DNA of 64,000 bases, from the NCBI GenBank assembly GCA_015234045.1, contig JADFWU010000003.1, positions 70,359-134,358 on the forward strand, read 5' to 3'. The stretch's first letter is position 1. Every line of letters begins with the position of its first letter. Shown one piece after another: positions 9,711 to 17,878 of this stretch. The stretch is from Magnetococcales bacterium (GTDB taxonomy: Bacteria; Pseudomonadota; Magnetococcia; Magnetococcales; JADFWU01). A program made the translations under genes and the position numbers. Below the pieces are notes generated by a model. The model did not search any database, was not told where the DNA came from, and was given only the letters and a program-made list of their open reading frames with translations.

Positions 9711-12521
9711 ATGTCGATTTCTGGTGTAGGCAGTGTAGAAAATCTACGAATCCTTCTTGTGGATGACCAGGCACTGACAGAAAAATTGTTGCGCCGTATG
9801 TTGGAAGGTGAGCGCGCTCTTACCCTGTTTTACTGCCAAGAACCCACTCAAGCAATAAACAAAGCACTGAATATACAACCATCGGTTATTCTTCTGGATC
9901 TTGTTATGCCAGGTATTGATGGTATGACACTTCTGGAACAGATTCGTGCTGATTCCTTATTGAGTCAGGTTCCAGTGATCATGCTGTCTGTTCAGGAAGA
10001 TCCTGAAACCAAGGCGCAGGCTTTTGCCAAAGGGGCAAATGATTATCTGATTAAACTGCCCAGTCGAGAGGAGATGATCGCTCGATTACGCTATCATGCT
10101 TCCACCTATGCCACACTCCTAAAGCTCCAAGAAACCGAATCCCGGTTTCGTAATATCTTTGAGCACTCTGGCGATGCTATTTTTATTACAAATTCAGAAA
10201 CACAGTTGATTGAGGATTGTAATGATGTTGTTTGTTCTCTTTTGGCAATGCCAAGAGAGAAAGTGATCGGTTTTCCGCGTATTGCACTCTTTCCGCCCGG
10301 CAGTGACCAACGCCTGGACCAATTGGCCTTGCTCTATAACCAAACAGGCCATGGTCGTCTGAATGATATTAAGTTGCTGACGGGCAATGGAGATCATATT
10401 TCGGTTGATATCTCGGGCGTAGTCTACGCCCACAAGAACGGGCACTATTATCAAGAAATGGCCCGCGATATTACCGAACGTAAAAAAACAGAATCCGCCT
10501 ATTTGGCTAAAGAGGCAGCTGAGGCGGCCAGCCGAGCAAAAAGTGATTTTCTCGCTGTGATGAGCCATGAAATCAGAACACCGCTCAATGTGGTGCTCGG
10601 TATGGTGGAGTTGTTGAAAGCGTCTGAAGATATGACAGGCCCTCAGCGCGAAAAAGCAGAACTGGCTTTTAGTTCAGGTCGGACACTGCTTTCACTGGTC
10701 AATAATATCCTTGATTATTCCAAGATTGAGGCTGGTCAGTTTGTTCTGGATAACATGGATTTCGATCTACGTGATCTGTTGGATGACGTAGCGCGCACGC
10801 TGGCACCTATGGCATCCAGTAAGCAAATTGAATTAACAGCCTTTATTCCTGCTCAACTGCCAACAGCCTTACGCGGTGATCCCAACCGATTACGGCATAT
10901 TTTTAATAATCTCATCAGTAATGCCATAAAATTTACTCCGGAGGGCGGGCGTGTTGAGTTCCACGGCGGCCCGGTCAGCCAGATGCATGGCATGATTGAG
11001 TTTCTGTTCGAAGTGCGTGATACAGGGTTTGGTATTCCACGTGAGCAGTGGAAACGGATTTTCAGACGGTTTACCCAAGTTGATGGGCCAGGAGAAAATC
11101 CAACCGGTGGATCAGGTCTCGGATTGACCATCTGTCGCCATTTGGTTCAGTTAATGGGTGGAACCATTGGTGTGGATGATAATCATTTTTCCAGCTCTGG
11201 TAGTGTGTTCCATTTTACAGTACGTCTTCAAAAACAAAAATCAACCGCTGTAAAGTCTGAACATAAATCTTTGGCCGAGTTTCGAGCTTTGATTATTGGC
11301 AGTAGCGGCCTGCAATTGGCCATGTTGCAAAATAGCATGGATTCCTGGGGTATCAAACATGGTTCAGTGGCTGAGTCTCAGACCGCTGGTGACCTGTTTT
11401 TTCAAACGCAGGATCATGAACAACCATTTAATCTGGTTCTGTTGAATCAAAAACCCAATCATGACTGTAGAATATGTCTCAATGCGCTGGCCGCACTGAA
11501 AAATCCACCAGCCTTTATTTTGATGGCCGATCTATTGGATCAGGGATTGGATAGAGCCAGTGAACTACCTGGAAATACGCTCTGTTTGAAAAAACCGTTC
11601 AGTGCTGATCAGCTTTACAACGCCATTACCTGGTTAAAAGAAGGTCAGAACAAAAAACCAGGCTCTCGAAAATTGGTTCCATTGAGAAATGATTCCTCAA
11701 ATTCAATGCGTGGTCTGAACTATGTAGGACGTGTTTTGGTAGTGGATGATCATGAAGCAAATCTAAAAGTGTGTTCAGGTATGCTGCATAATTTGGGTAT
11801 TAGCACAGACCGGATTGGACTCGCTGCCAACGGTGCCGAGGCGGTAGAGCTGTTTGAGAAGCAACAGGGCTATGATTTGGTTCTGATGGATTGTCAGATG
11901 CCGGTCATGGATGGCTATCAAGCCACCAAAAATATTAGACATTGGGAAAAATCCCAAGGACGAGAGCGGATGCCGATCATCGCTTTCACTGCTGACATCA
12001 CCCGCGAAAACCGACAAGCCGGAGCCGCGTCCGGCATGGATGATTTTCTGGCCAAACCCATCATTATGGAAGATATGAAAGGGGTTCTGGATCGCTATCT
12101 GAAAACAGAGTCTGATCAGACCTCACTACAGTCCATAGAACCGGATCCAAAAAATCAACAACAGACAGATGATGATGCGATATCAGGCACAGATGAGTTG
12201 GTCACCATGTTCAAGTCCATTGGACTATTGGATAACGATGTCAAAGAGATAAGCCAACTACTACTCAGCCAGATACCAACCTTGTTGGATGGTATAGAAC
12301 GGGATGTTGTCAAAGAGAACTTTGAGGCAGTCCGAGCCACCAGTCATGTACTCAAAGGGTCGATGGCAAACACCATTTTTCCTGATTTGCGCAAAGTAAC
12401 ATCAGAGTTGCACGAAAAAGTGCGTGAAAAAGCGTGGGTAGAGGTTTTGGAATGGATAAAAAAGGCCCACAGTGTGTTTATACCGTTAAAAGGACCTCTG
12501 GAAGTGTTGGCTAAAGGGTGA
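9711..12521 (+). CDS. multi-domain hybrid histidine kinase (REC-PAS-HisKA-HATPase-REC-REC-Hpt)
   Basis: About 936 residues and apparently soluble. The domain order is: receiver with VILLDLVMPG; PAS domain at about 145-255; HisKA with FLAVMSHEIRTPLNV near residue 285; HATPase with SGLGLTICRHL; a degenerate receiver-like segment; a canonical receiver with VLMDCQMPVMDG; and a C-terminal Hpt domain with the phosphorylated His in SHVLKGSMA. It can carry a full internal phosphorelay and hand phosphate to an unknown regulator. The ATG at 9711 with GGGG about nine bases upstream is preferred over the in-frame TTG at 9696. The second receiver lacks clear acidic-pocket residues and is probably structural. 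No cognate regulator is adjacent. Confidence 0.93.
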   Translation: MSISGVGSVENLRILLVDDQALTEKLLRRMLEGERALTLFYCQEPTQAINKALNIQPSVILLDLVMPGIDGMTLLEQIRADSLLSQVPVIMLSVQEDPETKAQAFAKGANDYLIKLPSREEMIARLRYHASTYATLLKLQETESRFRNIFEHSGDAIFITNSETQLIEDCNDVVCSLLAMPREKVIGFPRIALFPPGSDQRLDQLALLYNQTGHGRLNDIKLLTGNGDHISVDISGVVYAHKNGHYYQEMARDITERKKTESAYLAKEAAEAASRAKSDFLAVMSHEIRTPLNVVLGMVELLKASEDMTGPQREKAELAFSSGRTLLSLVNNILDYSKIEAGQFVLDNMDFDLRDLLDDVARTLAPMASSKQIELTAFIPAQLPTALRGDPNRLRHIFNNLISNAIKFTPEGGRVEFHGGPVSQMHGMIEFLFEVRDTGFGIPREQWKRIFRRFTQVDGPGENPTGGSGLGLTICRHLVQLMGGTIGVDDNHFSSSGSVFHFTVRLQKQKSTAVKSEHKSLAEFRALIIGSSGLQLAMLQNSMDSWGIKHGSVAESQTAGDLFFQTQDHEQPFNLVLLNQKPNHDCRICLNALAALKNPPAFILMADLLDQGLDRASELPGNTLCLKKPFSADQLYNAITWLKEGQNKKPGSRKLVPLRNDSSNSMRGLNYVGRVLVVDDHEANLKVCSGMLHNLGISTDRIGLAANGAEAVELFEKQQGYDLVLMDCQMPVMDGYQATKNIRHWEKSQGRERMPIIAFTADITRENRQAGAASGMDDFLAKPIIMEDMKGVLDRYLKTESDQTSLQSIEPDPKNQQQTDDDAISGTDELVTMFKSIGLLDNDVKEISQLLLSQIPTLLDGIERDVVKENFEAVRATSHVLKGSMANTIFPDLRKVTSELHEKVREKAWVEVLEWIKKAHSVFIPLKGPLEVLAKG

Positions 12522-12546
12522 TGTTATACGGAATGATTTGTGACTA

Positions 12547-12562
12547 TTTTTTCCGTGGCCCT
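12547..12562 (+). repeat. fragment of the end of repeat family A
   Basis: The 16 bases TTTTTTCCGTGGCCCT match the right end of the family A element at 15165-15311 (one base different) and resemble the right end of the copy at 29209-29367. No full element accompanies it. It lies just after the hybrid kinase stop codon. Confidence 0.4.
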
Positions 12563-12569
12563 AACTTTA

Positions 12570-12609
12570 TGTAGCGTGCTCAAAAATCATACTGTTTGGG
12601 CACGCTACA
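12570..12609. terminator. hairpin between convergent genes, possible bidirectional terminator
   Basis: Arms TGTAGCGTGC and GCACGCTACA form a perfect 10-bp stem with a loop of about 20 bases. It separates the hybrid kinase gene from the convergent rubredoxin gene. No long T run follows on either strand, so termination is inferred from position and stem strength only. Confidence 0.45.
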
Positions 12610-12635
12610 TGAACATCTCATTGATCAGTTAATGC

Positions 12636-12797
12636 TTACTCTTGCAGTTCAAAATCATCTTTGGTTACGCCGCAGTCCGGGCATAGCCAATCATTTGGTA
12701 CATCTTCCCACTTGGTGCCAGCGGGAAGGTCATCTTCCGGTGCGCCTTCAGCTTCGCTGTAAACATATCCACAAACAGTGCAAACATACGTCTTCAT
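12636..12797 (-). CDS. rubredoxin
   Basis: A 53-residue protein with the two iron-binding knuckles of rubredoxin: CTVCGY near the N terminus and CPDCGV near the C terminus. It also has the conserved acidic segment with [11 protein letters not shown] between them. The four Cys bind one iron atom, and the protein is a soluble one-electron carrier. The ATG at 12795-12797 follows a GGGAG ribosome site. A longer frame starting at 12821 would add eight non-conserved residues and is unlikely. The redox partner is not apparent nearby. Rubredoxins are often linked to oxygen or peroxide defence or to hydrogenase maturation, but no link is shown here. Confidence 0.96.
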   Translation of the reverse strand: MKTYVCTVCGYVYSEAEGAPEDDLPAGTKWEDVPNDWLCPDCGVTKDDFELQE

Positions 12798-12887
12798 TTT
12801 ATGCTCCCAAATCCATATCAATAATGAGTAAAGCTTACTTCCAGTGTCAGACTGGCCGCAACCACTGGAAGTTCCTTGCGAATATTT

Positions 12888-13694
12888 CTACGCAGATTCA
12901 AAAACCGTACAAGGCCATTTTTCCATAATTGGGTGTTGATTGCTACCTTGTATGCATTCAGCAAAAGCTTCAATAGCCATTCTGGCGCTGCCAAGTGGTG
13001 TGCCGAACAGCTCCCAGTGGTCGTGGCTCTCTCCATCGTAGAGTGGAATGACATAGTCAAAGTTGGGTGCGTGATTCAACTCTTCCCACGCTTTGGCAGC
13101 ACGTCGGGCCACATCGGCATAGTCGGGTAGGTGAAGCGATTGTTGGTTTCTGCTACGCAGTGTCAATTTACGTCGCTGGATACCTTCCACCACATCCTTG
13201 ACCACCGTTAAGCCATGTCTTTTTATCAGGCGTTGCAGCTCTGACAGGCTGACAGGCGATAAAAATAGGGTGATGGTCTTTTGCTGCTCAAATAACCCGG
13301 CTTTACGCATGGCATCCACCATGAAGACATTGCCTTCATAAATCGGCCAGTTGCCTTGGTTCTGAATGGTTTCTATCTGGCTGATTTCCAATCCTTGAAG
13401 ATCGCCTCGATTCTCCACTACCAAATGTCCTGGTTTTTCTCTAAGCGCCTCAATTTCATTTCTATTTCGAAAGAAGTAAGCAACACTTTCCTTTTCACCG
13501 GGTCGTTTTGCTCGATCATTGTAAAGAACCAGCGGTTGAAGCTGTTTACCCAGGTCAGGAAAAAGTTGATTCAAGCCTTTTAGCAGAGGAGATTTTCCTA
13601 TGCCGGATGGTCCAGCGATAACGATAAATGGGTTGGCTGAATTCATGACCTGATACTCCGAGTATTCAACAGGATTAATTACCCTGTTATCCAT
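12888..13694 (-). CDS. guanylate-kinase-like P-loop protein
   Basis: A 268-residue protein with Walker A GPSGIGKS at about 28-35. It also has a guanylate-kinase-like segment, with DRAKRPGEKESVAYFF standing where true guanylate kinases have the TRxPRxGE..G.DYxF motif, and then a GNVF segment. It is longer than ordinary guanylate kinase (about 205 residues), with an extra C-terminal tail, and the region after the GMP-binding motifs has diverged. The start may be the internal Met 17, which lies closer to the fold. It lies 5 bp downstream of the cNMP/ACT protein gene in the same direction, so the two are probably co-transcribed. It could phosphorylate a nucleotide or a ribose phosphate; substrate specificity is not assignable by eye. 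Confidence 0.7.
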   Translation of the reverse strand: MDNRVINPVEYSEYQVMNSANPFIVIAGPSGIGKSPLLKGLNQLFPDLGKQLQPLVLYNDRAKRPGEKESVAYFFRNRNEIEALREKPGHLVVENRGDLQGLEISQIETIQNQGNWPIYEGNVFMVDAMRKAGLFEQQKTITLFLSPVSLSELQRLIKRHGLTVVKDVVEGIQRRKLTLRSRNQQSLHLPDYADVARRAAKAWEELNHAPNFDYVIPLYDGESHDHWELFGTPLGSARMAIEAFAECIQGSNQHPIMEKWPCTVFESA

Positions 13695-13699
13695 ATATC

Positions 13700-15049
13700 C
13701 TAGGATACAATTTTCAAAATGCTTAGTCGCAGGCGCTCCATAGCAGCTTCTTCCAGCTGTTTTCCCATCAAATCAGTAAGATAAAAAGTGTCATGAACAT
13801 AGGGACCATCGGTTGTAACCGTCAGTGAACGCACCCAAACCATTTGTTGTTCCATGATGCGACATATGACGTATAGAAAACCCAGTCGATCAAAGGTGTT
13901 GATGGAAAGAAAAGTGTGTGTGCCAGTGTGTTCATTGGTAATTTGAACGTCGGAGAGATGGTGCTTTTCCTCTTCGGGTAAATGGGTATTCATCTGTTGC
14001 CAGGATTGGGAAAGCACCTGCTCACTGAGTCGTTCTTTACCTTTTAAACTGCGGTGAAGTGTTTTTTGAATTTTTTCAAATTGAGTACTGTTCTGAAGCC
14101 AATCACCTGCCGGACGGCGCACTATGACAACATGGAGAGTCATGCCATTTCTCAAATTATGGCGATGAACGGTCTGGATTGAAATATCATGAAGTGCCAA
14201 CGTTGCGGTTAGATCACCCAACAGAGCTGGATGGTCAGGCGCGTAGAGCATCAATGCAACTTTTGCAGGGCTGGAGTAGGGTATGAAGGCAATATGCTCT
14301 GCTTCGTCAATGTTGGGCTGTAGGACAGAAAGCACAGCTTTTTGACTCTCGAGCGTATGGCAAAGGTAGAAGTCCTGGTAAAACAGCTTGAGATGCTTAC
14401 GCAATTCAGATGGATCATGTGATGTATCAAGTTCTTCCAGAAGCTGCTTGCGGCGACTGCTTGCCAGTCGTTTGCGTTCTTGATTTGAAAAAAGTCCGCG
14501 GGATAATGCCTCAGAAGTCATCCATTGTACTTGTTTTTGAAGCGTGCGTTGCCACTGGGTATGGATTTCATGATCCATAGAGTGTTTGTTTGACGAGGCC
14601 AGCTTGCGGACCAACATTCGATGATGTCGGCTCATCACCGATGGATTGTTTTCAATAGGCAGATTCGGAGCAGGTAGAACACCTGCTTGATTTTCCATCC
14701 GCCGAAAAGCTTTGCCAAGAATGCGCATGGCAAGAGAAGGATCTTGTGATAGACGCGCAATCAGCTGGCTCTGGTCCAGCTTCATTATCCTGCAATCCCC
14801 TTTTGCGCGGGCTGTTACAATACGAATATCAGAGCTAAAAAGGGCGGTTATGCCAAAGATCTCACCTTTTTTCAGAATTTCCAGATGATGTATTTTACCT
14901 TGGATCTCTTGGCTAAGTTCAACTTTTCCTTTTTGGATGACAAAGGCTTCATTGCTTATGTCACCTTGGCGAAAAATAATAGTCTGATCTGGATAGAGCT
15001 GACCCAATTGACGATTTTTCTGTAGGAAAGTAAAACCCAGTTTGGCCAT
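13700..15049 (-). CDS. cyclic-nucleotide-binding domain fused to a GlnD-like ACT-domain tail
   Basis: This 449-residue protein has an unusual architecture. Residues about 15-115 form a cNMP-binding domain (GDISNEAFVIQKGKVEL, then GEIFGITALF). The middle resembles the GlnD linker that precedes its ACT domains (FYQDFYLCHTLESQKAVL). Two ACT domains follow, at about 263-325 (LMLYAPDHPALLGDLTATL) and about 373-440 (SINTFDRLGFLYVICRI). GlnD is the PII uridylyltransferase, and its ACT domains sense glutamine. The nucleotidyltransferase and HD catalytic domains are absent here, so the protein can only sense or bind. A role in linking nitrogen status to a nucleotide signal is inference. The downstream kinase-like gene follows after 5 bp. 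Confidence 0.8.
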   Translation of the reverse strand: MAKLGFTFLQKNRQLGQLYPDQTIIFRQGDISNEAFVIQKGKVELSQEIQGKIHHLEILKKGEIFGITALFSSDIRIVTARAKGDCRIMKLDQSQLIARLSQDPSLAMRILGKAFRRMENQAGVLPAPNLPIENNPSVMSRHHRMLVRKLASSNKHSMDHEIHTQWQRTLQKQVQWMTSEALSRGLFSNQERKRLASSRRKQLLEELDTSHDPSELRKHLKLFYQDFYLCHTLESQKAVLSVLQPNIDEAEHIAFIPYSSPAKVALMLYAPDHPALLGDLTATLALHDISIQTVHRHNLRNGMTLHVVIVRRPAGDWLQNSTQFEKIQKTLHRSLKGKERLSEQVLSQSWQQMNTHLPEEEKHHLSDVQITNEHTGTHTFLSINTFDRLGFLYVICRIMEQQMVWVRSLTVTTDGPYVHDTFYLTDLMGKQLEEAAMERLRLSILKIVS

Positions 15050-15164
15050 GAGAGAATATGCCGGAAAGGGAAAAATTAAAGCCCATTCAGGTCATATTAA
15101 CATTCACCGGACGTTGGTCCATGGTTAAAAAAATCCAGTGAATATCAATATGCCGAACACCTGT

Positions 15165-15311
15165 AGGGCCACGGAAAAAATGAATCATCCCAGTAGCGCA
15201 GGATATTGATTCGTCCGCAAGGCGCGTGCTTATTGCACGTAACCCTTTCTGGAACGCAGTGGACGGATCAAGAGACCAGTGAATGGGATGATTCATTTTT
15301 TCCATGGCCCT
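15165..15311. repeat. family A palindromic element, copy 1
   Basis: A 147-bp element whose outer 28 bases (15165-15192 and 15284-15311) are inverted copies with one mismatch. The left end begins AGGGCCACGGAAAAAA and the right end closes with TTTTTTCCATGGCCCT. Inside are further matched arms (TTGATTCGTCCGC with an imperfect partner near 15261) and a CGTGC/GCACG hairpin. There is no open frame. A second, diverged copy lies at 29209-29367. It has the form of a MITE or large REP-like element. It lies between the chemoreceptor stop codon and the cNMP/ACT gene, where its transcript could also act as a terminator. Confidence 0.8.
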
Positions 15312-15368
15312 TACTGTACCATTATGTGAATCAATACCGGCAAGTGTCAAACAGGCTTTTGTATTTTG

Positions 15369-16904
15369 CTATTGATGGCTGATCAACGCTTGGCTGCTGT
15401 GGCCTTGATGACCCACTTTGAAGAATCTCAGTGCATCACGAATTTCACCAATATGCATAGAGAATTCGTCAGCATTAGCGGAAATTTCTTCAGAGTTGGC
15501 AGCATTTTCCTGAATGGTTTTATCCAAACGCTGCAACGCTTCGTTGACTTGTGCCGCACCTGAATTTTGTTCCTGACTGCTGGCACTGATCTCTTGAACC
15601 AAATTGGCTGTTTTTTGGATATCCGGTACCAACTGCTCCAACATGGCACCGGCATTTTCAGCCACTTGAGAGCTGGAACTCGAGAGTTGAGTGATTTCCG
15701 CTGCTGCCGTTTGAGCGCGTTCAGCCAGCTTGCGAACCTCAGCCGCGACAACGGCAAATCCTTTGCCATGCTCACCAGCCCGGGCCGCTTCAATAGCGGC
15801 ATTCAAAGCCAGAAGATTGGTTTGACGGGCGATATCTTCCACGACAGAAATTTTCTCGGCAATCTCCTTCATGGCAACCATCGCTTCTGAAACAGCTTGG
15901 CCACTCTTTTCCGCACCTTTGGATGATTTAACGGCAATTGTTTCGGTTTGTTGGGCATTTTCAGAGTTTTGACGGATGGTCCCGGAGATCTCCTCCATTG
16001 TTGCTGAGGTCTCTTCAACAAAGGAGGCCTGCTGGGTAGAAGAGTCAGCCAGGTTTGTTGCAGCGTTGGAAAGTTCACTGGAACCATTGGTGATGCCATC
16101 AATTGAGGTTTGAATCTGATCGACGACATCTCTGATTTTTTCGGTCATGCCTCCCAGTGATCTGAATAACAGACCAATTTCATCATTTCTGTTCATGGTA
16201 CAACTGACGGTCAGGTCACCATCAGCCAGTTTAGAAAAGAGATGACGACAATTATTGAGAGGACCAGTAATATTGCGCGTCAGAACGGTGATGACGGTGG
16301 CACTGATTACCAGAATAATGATACTCATGGTAATCAATACAGTTCTTAAACCTTCGATCTCTTCAATCAGACCGTTGATCTTTCCGTCAGCATCTTCAAG
16401 GCGTGGATCACGCAGGCCATCCATTGATTCAATGAGCTTGGAAGAGGCTTCATCAAAGTCACCCATGATGACGTTGCCAGCGTCAATACCTTTTTCAATG
16501 TAGGCTTCAGCCATGGTAGAGCCAACCTTGTAAAGGTCGTCAAAAGCAGCATTCAAATCTTCAACCTGTCTCAGAGAATTTGGCTGGTTGGTGCGTTGGA
16601 AAAAGGCTTTAAATTCAGAGATGCCTTTTTTAAAGCCATCAGCAGAATCTTTAGCATCACCATAACCATCACGATTGTGTGTGGCTGACACATCAGTTAA
16701 CCACTGTTGGGTTTCAGAAATATTCTTTGCCATCTCACCAGCTGTTACGACATAGGGTATGACATTATCTCTAATAGAAACAGTAGCGTTATGAGTAGTA
16801 TTTAAAGCAGAAAGTGTAAAAATTTGGATGATAATGACCATAGCAATAATTATAAAAAATCCTACGGTCAATTTTGTTCCTACACGAAGATCATTAAGTC
16901 CCAT
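15369..16904 (-). CDS. methyl-accepting chemotaxis protein
   Basis: About 511 residues. An N-terminal membrane helix ([16 protein letters not shown]) is followed by a periplasmic four-helix-type sensor of about 150 residues, a second membrane helix ([19 protein letters not shown]), a HAMP domain and a long signalling domain. Its tip contains the highly conserved segment [18 protein letters not shown] near residue 370, which contacts CheA and CheW. The ATG at 16902-16904 is preferred because GGGAG sits about nine bases upstream; the longer frame from 16925 adds seven residues. No ligand is evident. The protein should pass a chemical signal to the flagellar motor through CheA/CheY encoded elsewhere. 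Confidence 0.95.
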   Translation of the reverse strand: MGLNDLRVGTKLTVGFFIIIAMVIIIQIFTLSALNTTHNATVSIRDNVIPYVVTAGEMAKNISETQQWLTDVSATHNRDGYGDAKDSADGFKKGISEFKAFFQRTNQPNSLRQVEDLNAAFDDLYKVGSTMAEAYIEKGIDAGNVIMGDFDEASSKLIESMDGLRDPRLEDADGKINGLIEEIEGLRTVLITMSIIILVISATVITVLTRNITGPLNNCRHLFSKLADGDLTVSCTMNRNDEIGLLFRSLGGMTEKIRDVVDQIQTSIDGITNGSSELSNAATNLADSSTQQASFVEETSATMEEISGTIRQNSENAQQTETIAVKSSKGAEKSGQAVSEAMVAMKEIAEKISVVEDIARQTNLLALNAAIEAARAGEHGKGFAVVAAEVRKLAERAQTAAAEITQLSSSSSQVAENAGAMLEQLVPDIQKTANLVQEISASSQEQNSGAAQVNEALQRLDKTIQENAANSEEISANADEFSMHIGEIRDALRFFKVGHQGHSSQALISHQ

Positions 16905-17097
16905 GAGTTGTCTCTCCCAAAGCAAGTCAGGTTCCGGTTTCCACTAATTTGTGATGAAAACTTGGGCGTACACCTGTGAATTTTCCTGTTTCTCCCCCGA
17001 AAAACAAGGTAATAGGCATAGCTTGTCTGACTTGAAATGTCAATCATTCTCAACAGAATTGTGTATTTTATTCACATATCATAATAGCTGCAAAACA

Positions 17098-17130
17098 GAC
17101 AAAGGAAGCCGATGAACGACTTCCTTTGTC
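17098..17130 (-). terminator. hairpin downstream of the FKBP gene, probable terminator
   Basis: Perfect 11-bp arms, GACAAAGGAAG and CTTCCTTTGTC, with an 11-base loop lie about 47 bases past the FKBP stop codon. On the minus strand a short T-rich run (TGTTTT) follows. The stem is strong and the T run is weak. Confidence 0.6.
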
Positions 17131-17176
17131 AATGGGTAACGCTTTCTGAAATAATGGGCTGTCAACACGCCATAGT

Positions 17177-17656
17177 TTACTCAATACCTAACAGTTCAAC
17201 ATCAAAAATCAAGGTCGCATTTGGACCGATTCCAGCCTGAGGAACACCACTGCTGCCGTAGGCCAGGTCGCCAGGAATAGTCAAACGATATTTACTGCCT
17301 ACGCTCATCAACTGAAGACCTTCTGTCCAACCCGCGATAACGCGATTTAGCGGAAAGGAGATGGGTTGGCCGCGCTTATAGGAGCTATCAAACTCTTTGC
17401 CATCGGTTAGCGTACCTGCATAGTGGACTTTAACTGTATCGGTAGCTTTCGGTTTGGCACCATCGCCCTCAATAAGTACTTCATACTGAAGTCCGCTATC
17501 TGTAACCGTAACGCCTTCTTTCTTTGCATTTTCTTCCAGAGCCATTGTGTCACCTTCGTTGGTTTGTTGAACCTGATCCGAGCATCCTGTCAAAGCACTG
17601 ATGAACAGTGCCAAAACCAGTGCAAGAATCCTGAAATGGGTAAGTCTGATATTCAT
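17177..17656 (-). CDS. FKBP-type peptidyl-prolyl isomerase lipoprotein
   Basis: A 159-residue protein. The signal peptide ends in the lipobox ALTGC with Cys at about 25, so it should be a lipoprotein facing the periplasm. Residues about 50-157 are an FKBP domain: [21 protein letters not shown], then [12 protein letters not shown] and [21 protein letters not shown]. The conserved Tyr, Asp, Trp and Tyr of the active pocket are present. It catalyses cis-trans isomerisation at proline and probably helps fold exported proteins. It stands alone, with a hairpin after its stop codon. Confidence 0.94.
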   Translation of the reverse strand: MNIRLTHFRILALVLALFISALTGCSDQVQQTNEGDTMALEENAKKEGVTVTDSGLQYEVLIEGDGAKPKATDTVKVHYAGTLTDGKEFDSSYKRGQPISFPLNRVIAGWTEGLQLMSVGSKYRLTIPGDLAYGSSGVPQAGIGPNATLIFDVELLGIE

Positions 17657-17727
17657 GAATCTACCTGTATCATTAGATAGGGATACTTAATATATGGATC
17701 ATAGTGTTACACCATTATGTATTATTG

Positions 17728-17815
17728 CCAACTGAACAACCACCCGATAAAGCGGCTGGGTTCGTCTTGCGGACGGAAAGTCCTGATACCGGCTAAAGCC
17801 GGTGGTTTGAACCGT
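17728..17815. repeat. family B REP-like repeat, copy 1
   Basis: This contains a hairpin around AACCACCCGATAAAGCGG followed by a second, perfect hairpin ACCGGC-TAAA-GCCGGT, joined by GGAAAGTCCTGAT. The same two-module order occurs in reverse orientation at 63212-63347 with high similarity. It fills the gap between FKBP and hypF. Confidence 0.65.
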
Positions 17816-17878
17816 GCCTTGGATAATCATAAAAATGCGTATAGCCCAACCCTCAGGACTATTGGAGCAATCTAACTA

